From positions 1 through 32,021 of the forward strand of contig CAMYJZ010000012.1 of assembly GCA_947258845.1 (NCBI GenBank): DNA of 32,021 nucleotides. Reading direction: 5' to 3'. Below are positions 26,031 to 32,021 of the stretch, piece by piece (position 1 is the stretch's first letter; each line of letters opens with the position of its first letter). The position numbers and the translations under genes are program-made. Source of the DNA: an uncultured Ectothiorhodospiraceae bacterium (GTDB taxonomy: Bacteria; Pseudomonadota; Gammaproteobacteria; UBA9214). The notes under the pieces are model-generated. The model was not told the DNA's origin and did not search any database. It saw only the letters and a program-made list of their open reading frames with translations.

Positions 26031-27404
26031 ATGGAAATCACCCGCCGTTCCCGCCTGCTGCTGCGCCTGCAATCCTGGCTGTTTACCCTGCTGTTCACCG
26101 GCCTCATCGGCCTGCTGGCCTGGCTGAGTACCCAGTACGTCTACCAGGCGGACTGGACTGCCGGTAGCCGCAACACCGTTTCGGAAGACACCCGTCAACT
26201 GCTGGGCGACATGGAGCACGCCATCAGTATCACCGCCTTCGCGCGCGAGGACGACTTGCTGCGCCGCCAGATCCAGGACCTGGTGGGCAGTTACCAGCGC
26301 TTCAAACCCGACATCACCCTGGAATTCGTCAACCCGGACACCGCCCCCGAGCGCGTGCGCGCCCAGGGCATCAGCACGGACGGGGAACTGGTGGTCAGCT
26401 ACCAGGGCCGTAGCGAAAACGTCCAGAACCTGGGTGAACAGCAGCTGACCAACAGCCTGCTGCGCATCTCGCGCCAGGACCAGCGCTGGATTGTGTTCCT
26501 CTCCGGTCACGGGGAGCGTGACCCGCACGGCGAGGCCAACTTCGACCTCGGCGCCTTCGGCAAGGAACTGGAGCGCCAGGGCATCCAGGTCCAGACGGTC
26601 AACCTGGCAGAGAGCGGCATCCCGGAGAACACCCACCTGCTGGTGATCGCCGGGCCGCGCGTCGGCCTGCTGCCGGGCGAGATCAGCCTGCTGGGCGACT
26701 ACCTGGACCAGGGCGGCAACCTGCTATGGATGGCGGAACCCGGTCGCCTGGCCGGGCTGGAACCGCTGGCCGAACGGCTCGGGGTCGAATTCCTGCCCGG
26801 GGTCATCGTGGACGCCACCACCCGGATGTTCGGTATCGAGAACCCCGCCTTCGTGGTGGTCACCACCTACCCCAAACACGAGGTCACCCGCGAAATGAAT
26901 TCGGTCAGCGTGTTCCCGGAGGCCAGCGCCCTCGAACTGCATGAGCGCGAGCAGTGGCAGGCCACTCCCCTGCTGTCCACGCTGAACCGTTCCTGGACCG
27001 AAATCGGCGAACTGGCCGGCGAGATCCAGTTCGATGCGGACACGGACGAACGCGCCGGCCCGCTGGATATCGGTGCCGCCATCACCCGCAGCGACGCCGT
27101 GGAGACAGACGCAGGGGGCGGTGCGGCGCCCCCATCGCAACGCATTATCGTCACCGGTGACGGCGACTTTCTCTCCAACACCTACCTCGGCAATGCCGGC
27201 AACCTGGACCTGGGACTGAACATGGTGCACTGGCTGAGCCATGACGATGCCTTCATCGACATCCGGGTGAAGGCCGCACCGGATACCACGCTGGAACTCG
27301 GCAAGGCGGCCCAGGCCAGCATCGCCATCGGCTTCCTGATCGGACTGCCGCTGCTGCTGCTGTCCAGCGGCCTGCTGATCTGGTGGCGGCGGCGCGGCCG
27401 CTAA
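26031..27404 (+). CDS. GldG-like ABC transporter auxiliary protein
   Basis: A 457-residue protein anchored at both ends: an N-terminal helix at about 15-38 and a C-terminal helix at about 425-448 followed by a basic WWRRRGR tail. The large region between is periplasmic and shows the GldG/ABC-auxiliary pattern: SRNTVSEDTRQLLGDME after the first helix, FKPDITLEFVNPDTAPE, IVFLSGHGERDP and the VIAGPRVGLLPGEISLLGDY segment. GldG is needed for gliding in Bacteroidetes; homologues with an ATPase and a permease occur in many non-gliding bacteria with no known substrate. The frame is open from 26001; ATG 26031 fits the helix position. Confidence 0.88.
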   Translation: MEITRRSRLLLRLQSWLFTLLFTGLIGLLAWLSTQYVYQADWTAGSRNTVSEDTRQLLGDMEHAISITAFAREDDLLRRQIQDLVGSYQRFKPDITLEFVNPDTAPERVRAQGISTDGELVVSYQGRSENVQNLGEQQLTNSLLRISRQDQRWIVFLSGHGERDPHGEANFDLGAFGKELERQGIQVQTVNLAESGIPENTHLLVIAGPRVGLLPGEISLLGDYLDQGGNLLWMAEPGRLAGLEPLAERLGVEFLPGVIVDATTRMFGIENPAFVVVTTYPKHEVTREMNSVSVFPEASALELHEREQWQATPLLSTLNRSWTEIGELAGEIQFDADTDERAGPLDIGAAITRSDAVETDAGGGAAPPSQRIIVTGDGDFLSNTYLGNAGNLDLGLNMVHWLSHDDAFIDIRVKAAPDTTLELGKAAQASIAIGFLIGLPLLLLSSGLLIWWRRRGR

Positions 27405-28285
27405 TGGGTCCGCGCAGCCTCCTCAACCTGGGACTGGTCGCACTGGTCGTGGCCCTGCTGCTGGTGGCCTACTTCAGGCCCGGCCTCGAGTCCGAACCCG
27501 ACGCGCAGCCGATCACCGCACAACCGGATCCGGCGACGGTGACCACCCTTCACATCGAGCGCGAACTCCGCGCCCCGCTTTCCTTCACCAGGGACGGGGA
27601 TGACTGGTACCTGGACATGGCCGAACGCCGGCTGCCGGCGGCGGATTTCCAGGTGCGCGCCCTGCTGCGACTGCTCAAGGCCACGTCGGTGCACAGCTAC
27701 CCGGCCGATACCCTGGACCTGGCCGCGCTGGGCCTGGATCCGCCCCGCGTCACCCTGCGCATCGATGACCTGAGTATCCAGTTCGGCGCCACCGACGCAC
27801 TGGAACGGAAACGCTATGTCCGGATCGCCGATATGGTCCACTTGATCGACGACCAGTACCAGCACCTGGTCAACGGCGATTGGGCCGGTTTCGTCAGTGG
27901 CAGGCTGCTAGCCACGCGCGGCCCCATCACCCGGCTGGAACTGCCCGGCATGACCTTGGCCTACAACGATGAAGGACGCTGGCAATTCCAACCCGCGCAA
28001 CCGGCCGTCAGTGCCGATGCCCTAGAGACCCTGATCGACACCTGGCAGGCGGCCACGGCCCTGTACGTGCAGGCTGACAGCGGTTCGGAGTCCACCGAAT
28101 TCGTCACCCTGCACACCCGCGACAACGATGAGCCATTGAACCTGCAGCTAGTTTCCCATGCCCCCGATCTCATCCTGGCACGCCCGGACTGGGGCATCCA
28201 GTACCACCTGTCCAGCGGTATGGAAGACAGTCTGTTCACCCTGCCGGAACCTGCACCTGTACCTGAAGGGCTACCAGATAATTGA
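27404..28285 (+). CDS. DUF4340 domain protein
   Basis: A 293-residue protein with one N-terminal transmembrane helix (LLNLGLVALVVALLLVAYF, about residues 5-24) and a long periplasmic part. The repeated pattern of WYLD..., LLRLLKATSVHSYPADTLDLAALGLDPPRVTLRIDD and the second related half is the DUF4340 signature; these proteins accompany GldG-like ABC modules in many gammaproteobacteria. The start codon shares a base with the stop of the GldG-like gene (TAATG), so all four genes of the module are tightly coupled. Its role in transport is unknown. Confidence 0.88.
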   Translation: MGPRSLLNLGLVALVVALLLVAYFRPGLESEPDAQPITAQPDPATVTTLHIERELRAPLSFTRDGDDWYLDMAERRLPAADFQVRALLRLLKATSVHSYPADTLDLAALGLDPPRVTLRIDDLSIQFGATDALERKRYVRIADMVHLIDDQYQHLVNGDWAGFVSGRLLATRGPITRLELPGMTLAYNDEGRWQFQPAQPAVSADALETLIDTWQAATALYVQADSGSESTEFVTLHTRDNDEPLNLQLVSHAPDLILARPDWGIQYHLSSGMEDSLFTLPEPAPVPEGLPDN

Positions 28286-28297
28286 CAAGGAAACTGT

Positions 28298-28350
28298 AGC
28301 GCCTCGCAGGCGCGATATATCAACCAATCGAATCGCGCCTGCGAGGCGCT
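28298..28350. repeat. REP-like hairpin, 19-base perfect inverted repeat
   Basis: AGCGCCTCGCAGGCGCGAT at 28298-28316 and its exact complement at 28332-28350 are separated by 15 bases. On the minus strand this reads GTAGGAGCGCCTCGCAGG, the familiar GTAGGAGCG-type extragenic palindrome of gammaproteobacteria. It lies 13 bases after the DUF4340 stop. Confidence 0.88.
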
Positions 28351-28359
28351 CCTACTGGA

Positions 28360-28408
28360 ATGCAGGTAAGGGGCGAGAGCGGGGAGCGGGAGCTTTGCCC
28401 AACTCACC
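28360..28408 (+). repeat. 49-base repeat, copy 2
   Basis: Matches 20725-20773 at 42 of 49 positions and in the same orientation. It follows the REP-like hairpin directly. Confidence 0.8.
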
Positions 28409-28427
28409 CGGCAACCAACACCCCCAA

Positions 28428-28444
28428 CCCGGTCATTGACCGGG
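28428..28444. repeat. Palindrome upstream of mutM
   Basis: CCCGGTCATTGACCGGG is an 8+1+8 perfect palindrome ending 34 bases before the mutM start. It contains TTGACC, which resembles a -35 box, but the candidate -10 box TACACT is only 14 bases further. Could be an operator or a hairpin. Confidence 0.45.
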
Positions 28445-28478
28445 TGCGCACGGCCTACACTCCGCTTATCATTCTGTC

Positions 28479-29294
28479 ATGCCCGAACTCCCCGAAGTAG
28501 AGACCACCCGCCGCGGGATTGCACCGCATATCACTAACCGCACGGTTACAAAAGTAACGGTGCGTGACCCGCGCCTGCGCTGGCCTGTCCCCAGGCGACT
28601 GTCGCAGGAGCTGGCAGGCGTGAAAATCACGGCTGTGGGACGTCGCGGCAAGTACCTGCTGCTGGAGACCGAAAACGGCACCGCCATCCTTCATCTCGGC
28701 ATGTCCGGCAGCCTGCGCATCGTTGACAGTAAACAGCCCGTCGGGAAACACGATCACGTGGATATTGTCTTTGACAATAACCGCATCCTGCGCCTCACCG
28801 ACCCGCGCCGCTTCGGCACCCTGCTATGGACCCGGCGCCCCCCGAAGCAGCACAAGCTGCTGAGAGACCTGGGGCCGGAACCGCTCGGCCCGGACTTCAC
28901 CGGCGCCTATCTCCACGCCCGGTCGCGCGGGCGCAAGGTCGCTATCAAGAACTTCATCATGAACGGCCACACCGTTGTCGGCATCGGGAACATCTACGCC
29001 AGCGAGGCGCTATATATGGCGGGCATCCACCCCAAACGCGCGGCCGGGCGCATCAGCAGGAAGAAATACCAACTGCTGGCCGAGGTGGTTCGCGAGGTGC
29101 TGAACGACGCCATTGCAATGGGCGGCACCAGCCTGCGCGATTTCGTCAACAGCGACGGCAAGCCGGGTTACTTCCGCCTGGAACTGAATGTCTACGGCAA
29201 GGGCGGCGAACCCTGCATCAGCTGCCGCACCCTGATCCGTGAAATCCGCCAGGGCCAGCGCGCGACCTTCTACTGCCCCGAGTGCCAGCGTTAA
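28479..29294 (+). CDS. mutM: Formamidopyrimidine-DNA glycosylase
   Basis: Removes 8-oxoguanine and formamidopyrimidines and cuts the abasic site. The 271-residue protein starts [14 protein letters not shown]: the mature N-terminal Pro2 is the nucleophile and Glu3 the catalytic acid. [10 protein letters not shown] holds the conserved loop and TDPRRFGTL the following segment. The helix-two-turn-helix region includes the [19 protein letters not shown] motif, and the C-terminal zinc finger has Cys246, Cys249, Cys266 and Cys269. Length is normal. It lacks a clear Shine-Dalgarno sequence. Adjacent to the Gld-like module, but separated by repeats, so probably a separate unit. Confidence 0.97.
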   Translation: MPELPEVETTRRGIAPHITNRTVTKVTVRDPRLRWPVPRRLSQELAGVKITAVGRRGKYLLLETENGTAILHLGMSGSLRIVDSKQPVGKHDHVDIVFDNNRILRLTDPRRFGTLLWTRRPPKQHKLLRDLGPEPLGPDFTGAYLHARSRGRKVAIKNFIMNGHTVVGIGNIYASEALYMAGIHPKRAAGRISRKKYQLLAEVVREVLNDAIAMGGTSLRDFVNSDGKPGYFRLELNVYGKGGEPCISCRTLIREIRQGQRATFYCPECQR

Positions 29295-29347
29295 AAAAGT
29301 TCGCTTCCCGGGGCACCTGGCCTGGCCATCCCCTATAGTGAGGCATT

Positions 29348-30001
29348 ATGGATATCCCGTCCGGACTGTTGCCCGCCGGCTATATATGGGGGGCCGCCCT
29401 GCTGTATACGGCCCTGCTCGCGGCGGCACTCATTAGTGCCCCCTGGACGAAGATCCGCGACAACGAGGCCTCCCATGTCTACTTCGCCGCCGTGGCGCTG
29501 GTCGCGGTGTTGTGGACACTGCGTGCCGGGATCGAGCCGGGACTGAATTATCACCTGCTGGGTATGACCGCCCTGTGCCTGATGTTCGAGTGGCAGTTCG
29601 CCCTGCTGGCCGCCGGCCTGGTGCTCGCGGTCACGACCTGGCAGGGCCCGGCCGGCTGGGAGGCCTTCGGGGTCAATGTCCTGGTCATGGGGGCCCTGCC
29701 CGTGCTGGCCACACGCCTGCTGCTGGCGGCCAGCCGGCGCTGGCTGCCTGCCAATTTTTTCATCTACATCTTCATCAACAGTTTCCTGGCAGGGGCACTG
29801 GCCATGCTGCTGTGCGGCCTGGCCGCACAGCAGATCCACGCGCTCTCCGTCGCCACGACCGGCAATGACTACCTGCTCTACATCCCCATGCTGATGTTCG
29901 GCGAGGCCTTCCTAAACGGGATGACCATGACCCTGCTGGTGGCCTATAAACCGCGCTGGGTGGCGACATTTCACGATCGCTGGTATCTGGAGGGCAAATG
30001 A
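29348..30001 (+). CDS. CbiM-like energy-coupling-factor permease, orphan
   Basis: A 217-residue integral membrane protein with about six helices. The helix pattern and the SLLPAS-like LLPAGYIWGA start, GLNYHLLGMTALCLMFEWQFALLAA, NVLVMGALPVLATRLLLAA, LPANFFIYIFINSFLAGALAM and the C-terminal LMFGEAFLNGMTMTLLVAY match gammaproteobacterial proteins annotated as energy-coupling factor permeases in the CbiM family. The ATPase and other components of such importers are not beside it. The conserved metal-binding N-terminal His of true CbiM (MHI...) is not present; the protein begins MDIPSG. Substrate unknown; cobalt or nickel is only a family expectation. Its stop overlaps the start of a 34-codon frame (ATGA). 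Confidence 0.82.
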   Translation: MDIPSGLLPAGYIWGAALLYTALLAAALISAPWTKIRDNEASHVYFAAVALVAVLWTLRAGIEPGLNYHLLGMTALCLMFEWQFALLAAGLVLAVTTWQGPAGWEAFGVNVLVMGALPVLATRLLLAASRRWLPANFFIYIFINSFLAGALAMLLCGLAAQQIHALSVATTGNDYLLYIPMLMFGEAFLNGMTMTLLVAYKPRWVATFHDRWYLEGK

Positions 30002-30102
30002 CAGCGCTGGGTGCACACATCGGGCTGTGGACGGTCCGGCACCGCTGGACCGTCATCCTGGTCATGCTGCTGCTTAAATTCGACCGCGACAGTGGGCGCT
30101 GA
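29998..30102 (+). pseudogene. 34-codon frame, possible remnant of an RND-type transporter
   Basis: ATG 29998 overlaps the previous stop (ATGA) and the frame ends at TGA 30100-30102. The translation opens MTALGAHIGLWTVRHRWTVI and continues through a short hydrophobic run to a charged end. The TVRHRW...VILVMLLL pattern resembles the N-terminus of hydrophobe/RND-family exporters, cut off where the first helix would continue. It may be a degraded gene start, a real small protein, or chance. No distinct ribosome site; coupling to the CbiM-like gene is the only translation evidence. Confidence 0.35.
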
Positions 30103-30110
30103 TCCTTAAC

Positions 30111-30116
30111 TATACT
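30111..30116 (+). promoter_or_regulatory. Possible -10 box upstream of the small membrane protein pair
   Basis: TATACT at 30111-30116 matches the -10 consensus at five of six positions and lies 61 bases before ATG 30178. GCGACA at 30086-30091 is a half-matching -35 candidate with a 19-base spacer, longer than optimal. Confidence 0.3.
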
Positions 30117-30177
30117 GAAAGAAGGCACCCGCCCCGATTGGCCATCACTGGCCACCGGGCAACAACTGGTAACTCAT

Positions 30178-30570
30178 ATGCAGGAAGTCGTTGCTACTGT
30201 CATCGCCTGGCTGTTGCTGCTGCTGGGTCTCTCTTATGTGGCACAGGCAGGACACTGGGCGGAACTCGCCAGGGATGCACTGCGCTATCCGCACCATTAC
30301 TTCCCCATGGTCCTGATGATCCTGGTCCTCGGCCTGACCGTGGTCACCCTGCACAATATCTGGGTGGCCGACTGGCCACTGGTGATCACCGTGGTCGGCT
30401 GGATCATGGTCCTCAAGAGCATGGTCTATCTGCTCCTCCCCCAGGTGATGACGGTGTTCGCGTCCTGGTCCGAGGCCAGCTTCGCCCTGTGGATACGAAT
30501 CGGCGGTCTGCTGCTGACCACGCTGGGCGCAGTCCTGGTATACAGGATTACAGATGGCACATGGATTTGA
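30178..30570 (+). CDS. Small four-helix membrane protein of unknown function (130 aa)
   Basis: A 130-residue protein, almost entirely hydrophobic, with four predicted helices: about 5-23, 42-60, 68-88 and 105-123. Charged residues sit in the short loops, for example ELARDALRYPHHY between the first two. I do not recognise a named family with confidence. Its stop (TGA 30568-30570) overlaps the next gene, which can start at ATG 30561 or 30570, so the two are translated together and may work together. No strong ribosome site is visible before ATG 30178. Confidence 0.7.
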   Translation: MQEVVATVIAWLLLLLGLSYVAQAGHWAELARDALRYPHHYFPMVLMILVLGLTVVTLHNIWVADWPLVITVVGWIMVLKSMVYLLLPQVMTVFASWSEASFALWIRIGGLLLTTLGAVLVYRITDGTWI

Positions 30571-30788
30571 TGGAGAACAAGACCGGGTTACCGGAAATGA
30601 TGAAACACTGCACCAGGGGCTGTCGCTGGTGCCCCTTCATGCCACTTGTATTCGGCATCGTAATGCTCCTGATTGGCTACTTCCTCGATGTCGGGACCGT
30701 GCGCGTCCTGGGGCTGATCCTGTCCGGGGTGGTCATTGTCATGGGGCTGTTCTGCTTCACCATGATGCGCTCGATGTTCAGGCGCTAA
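30561..30788 (+). CDS. Small two-helix membrane protein with CX3CX2C motif (75 aa)
   Basis: A 75-residue protein. A short hydrophilic head carries Cys17, Cys21 and Cys24 (CTRGCRWCP) directly before a first helix (about 26-44); a second helix (about 49-70) ends in the basic MMRSMFRR. The cysteine spacing CX3CX2C equals that of radical-SAM enzymes, but the protein is far too short to be one; metal or cluster binding by a membrane-edge motif, or palmitoyl-like modification, are possibilities only. Two starts are plausible: ATG 30561 (overlap of ten bases) or ATG 30570 (TGATG overlap). Function unknown. Confidence 0.65.
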   Translation: MDLMENKTGLPEMMKHCTRGCRWCPFMPLVFGIVMLLIGYFLDVGTVRVLGLILSGVVIVMGLFCFTMMRSMFRR

Positions 30789-30799
30789 CGACTGTGCCT

Positions 30800-30835
30800 G
30801 GGCGGCCAGGGCGGCCAGGGCGGCCAAGGCCGCCC
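30800..30835. repeat. Three tandem 9-base repeats with complementary tail
   Basis: GGGCGGCCA occurs three times in a row (30800-30826) and is followed by AGGCCGCCC, whose GGCCGCCC is the complement of GGGCGGCC. Any of the first two units can pair with the tail, giving alternative hairpins. No T run follows. It lies 11 bases after the stop of the two-helix protein. Confidence 0.75.
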
Positions 30836-31009
30836 GTGGGCCTTGAAGCCATAAACTGACCTGGAGGCCACCCGCACTGTCTTTCGTAAAAGAGTGTGTC
30901 AGGCGGGCGCGCAGGCTGCATTCCACTGGATCCCGCGCTAGAATTCCGGCTATCACCGCGTCATTTCGCTGCGGCGATCATTACTGCACTGAAATGCAAG
31001 GAGTAAGCA

Positions 31010-31441
31010 ATGAGAATAATAGCTATGATGTTCATCAGCCTGGCCGTGCTGCTGACACCGCTGCCGTCATCCGCCGCCAAGGGCGGTGAAAAGGGACCGG
31101 CCGACCAGGCCTGGGAACGCGCCAATGACAAGGCCCGCTTCAAGCGCGACGAGGCCGGTTACGGTGACATGGGCGAGTACCAGGGGAAAAAGCAAAAGGG
31201 CAAGGACAAGGTTAAGGACCGGTATCGCGACCGTGATGACGACGACCGGGATCGTGACAGGGACCGGTACCGCGACCGCGATGACGACGACCGGGATCGT
31301 GACAGGGAGCGCGACGATAATGACCGTGATGAGGCCAGGGACAAATCAACCGGGGATACGGAAGGCGCAGAGTCCGGGGAGCAGAGACGTGGCCGTTTCT
31401 GGGACCGGATGAAATTCTGGGATCGTCAGCCTGCCGAATAA
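31010..31441 (+). CDS. Secreted Asp/Arg-repeat low-complexity protein
   Basis: A 143-residue protein with a signal peptide (MRIIAMMFISLAVLLTPLPS, likely cleavage after SSA near residue 22). The mature part is highly charged. Residues 70-99 are two 15-residue repeats of the form DRYRDRDDDDRDRDR, followed by a shorter related ERDDNDRDE stretch; the C-terminus is RFWDRMKFWDRQPAE, with two WDR-type units. AAGGAG at 30998-31003 lies six bases before ATG 31010. No family recognised; such mixed-charge repeats are usually disordered and could bind calcium, polyanions or the cell surface. A hairpin follows. Confidence 0.8.
   Translation: MRIIAMMFISLAVLLTPLPSSAAKGGEKGPADQAWERANDKARFKRDEAGYGDMGEYQGKKQKGKDKVKDRYRDRDDDDRDRDRDRYRDRDDDDRDRDRERDDNDRDEARDKSTGDTEGAESGEQRRGRFWDRMKFWDRQPAE
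31216..31305 (+). repeat. 45-base tandem repeat in the Asp/Arg protein
   Basis: Two copies, 31216-31260 and 31261-31305, differ at only a handful of positions, mostly silent, and a shortened third copy follows. The near identity at DNA level indicates recent or maintained duplication. Confidence 0.9.
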
Positions 31442-31451
31442 GCCTGCCGGG

Positions 31452-31482
31452 AGCCCGGATGCAACGGCCTTGCGTCCGGGCT
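31452..31482. terminator. 13-bp hairpin between convergent genes
   Basis: AGCCCGGATGCAA (31452-31464) pairs with TTGCGTCCGGGCT (31470-31482) with one G-T wobble and a 5-base loop. It lies 10 bases after the Asp/Arg protein and in front of the convergent glutaredoxin stop. There is no T run, so it is a strong hairpin of the terminator type rather than a canonical terminator. Confidence 0.65.
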
Positions 31483-31519
31483 GCGACCGGTTCAGTTCAT
31501 GGCCGGCAGGTGCTGTTGC

Positions 31520-31762
31520 TCAATCCAGCTGCCCGGCCGCGTTGAGACGCGACAGCTCGGTATAGCCGCCGATCGATTCACCGTTGATAAATATCTGCGG
31601 CACCGTGTGCCGGCCACCGGAGCGCTCCAGCATCTCCCGACGCCGTTCCACGTCGCCGGACACATCGATTACCTCGTAACCCAGTCCCTTGCTCTCGAGC
31701 AGGCGCTTGGCCATCACGCAATAGGGACAGTGCCCGGTCAGGTAAATCTCGATTTGCGTCAT
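31520..31762 (-). CDS. grxC: Glutaredoxin 3 type
   Basis: An 80-residue thiol-disulfide oxidoreductase using glutathione. The dithiol active site CPYC is at 12-15, the cis-proline loop TVPQIF follows at about 53-58 and the GGYTEL glutathione-binding segment at about 65-70. Length and motifs fit GrxC. AAGGAGG on the minus strand (31768-31774) lies five bases before ATG 31762, an ideal ribosome site. In many proteobacteria grxC is next to secB; neither secB nor a rhodanese gene is visible here up to the end of the window. Confidence 0.95.
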   Translation of the reverse strand: MTQIEIYLTGHCPYCVMAKRLLESKGLGYEVIDVSGDVERRREMLERSGGRHTVPQIFINGESIGGYTELSRLNAAGQLD

Positions 31763-32021
31763 CCTGTCCTCCTTGTGCTCACGCCAGGATTGCTTATTTT
31801 ACCGCAGGTTTGCCATTGAAAACCACGGGACTTCTGCTTAATCAAAATGTCATCACGCGCCTGAAGGCCACAGGCCGACATCCGGGCTACCCCTGAAAAT
31901 AATTCACCGCGGAGACGCAGAGGACGCAAAGGACGCAAAGTCAAGACTAATTCTTGCTAACAACAAACCCCGATTATTCCAGTGATCTGAATAATGGTCA
32001 TTTTCGTTTCGGTGTTGTAGC
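31763..32021. other. Trailing intergenic region
   Basis: Apart from the glutaredoxin ribosome site and the repeat at 31903-31940 I see no gene or clear promoter. The last 70 bases are AT-rich for this window, suggesting that an intergenic region continues beyond the edge. Confidence 0.5.
31903..31940 (+). repeat. CACCGCGGAGACGCAGAG-type repeat, third locus
   Basis: TTCACCGCGGAGACGCAGAG runs on into GACGCAAAGGACGCAAAG, combining features of both blocks of the 20.5 kb element. No inverted partner is present before the end of the window. Confidence 0.8.

Noticed and set aside
30138-30560. 216-codon frame covering the four-helix membrane protein
   Set aside because: The hydrophobic four-helix protein in the other frame is more gene-like; only the last 75 codons of this frame (from 30561) look real.
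30561-30788. Radical-SAM enzyme, suggested by CX3CX2C
   Set aside because: 75 residues with two membrane helices cannot form the TIM-barrel of a radical-SAM enzyme; only the spacing coincides.
31159-31344. Minus-strand Ser/Arg-repeat frame opposite the Asp/Arg protein
   Set aside because: It is a by-product of the 45-base repeat; the plus strand has the signal peptide and the ribosome site.

Overview
The window is a GC-rich stretch of chromosome from a gammaproteobacterium, densely coded on both strands. The block radC / coaBC-dut-algC-argB, together with pyrE divergent from an exonuclease III/Crc-type gene, matches the arrangement I recall from Pseudomonas. The sucrose-synthesis operon, the DUF4426, DUF4124 and DUF4340 proteins and the intergenic repeats point instead to a non-pseudomonad, such as a halotolerant Chromatiales/Ectothiorhodospira-like sulfur oxidiser. 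The taxon is inference. No phage, insertion sequence, CRISPR, tRNA or rRNA was seen.

Layout. 1-2.3 kb: proC-yggT, then a DUF4426 lipid- or envelope-type secreted protein closed by a good terminator. 2.3-8.1 kb: an AmpG-like permease, a 63-residue unknown, the exonuclease III/Crc homologue divergent from pyrE, a TauE/SafE permease and a DUF4124 coiled-coil secreted protein. 7.1-12.5 kb (minus strand): coaBC, dut, a long membrane-anchored AlgC-type phosphohexomutase and argB, with radC divergent from coaBC. 13.5-19.8 kb (minus strand): a four-gene sucrose operon, sps-spp-fructokinase-sucrose synthase, with overlapping or touching genes. 20.0-20.5 kb: rpmB-rpmG with a plausible promoter and a terminator. 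20.5-20.9 kb: a nested inverted-repeat element. 20.9-24.2 kb (minus strand): an acyl desaturase and an orphan hydantoinase/oxoprolinase A-type protein. 24.3-28.3 kb: a Gld-like ABC exporter module (ATPase, permease, GldG-like, DUF4340) in four overlapping or touching genes, then repeats and mutM. 29.3-31.8 kb: a CbiM-like orphan permease, a 34-codon fragment, two coupled small membrane proteins, an Asp/Arg-repeat secreted protein and a glutaredoxin.

How the genes fit together. The sucrose operon can make sucrose from UDP-glucose and fructose-6-phosphate (Sps, Spp) and recover it (Sus, fructokinase), which is typical of compatible-solute or storage use. AlgC supplies hexose-1-phosphates upstream of nucleotide sugars, so it sits metabolically close to that operon. 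CoaBC, Dut, ArgB, ProC and PyrE are core biosynthesis; MutM, the exonuclease III-like protein and perhaps RadC relate to DNA repair.

The most interesting items are: an exonuclease III-type protein that looks like Pseudomonas Crc in sequence and position but keeps every catalytic residue; a sucrose operon carrying two HAD phosphatase domains, one with an altered motif IV; the Gld-like exporter in an organism with no visible gliding genes; an uncharacterised pair of small membrane proteins, one with a CX3CX2C cysteine cluster; and a set of composite palindromic intergenic repeats at four or more loci. I see no clear evidence for a wholly new defence or mobile system here.
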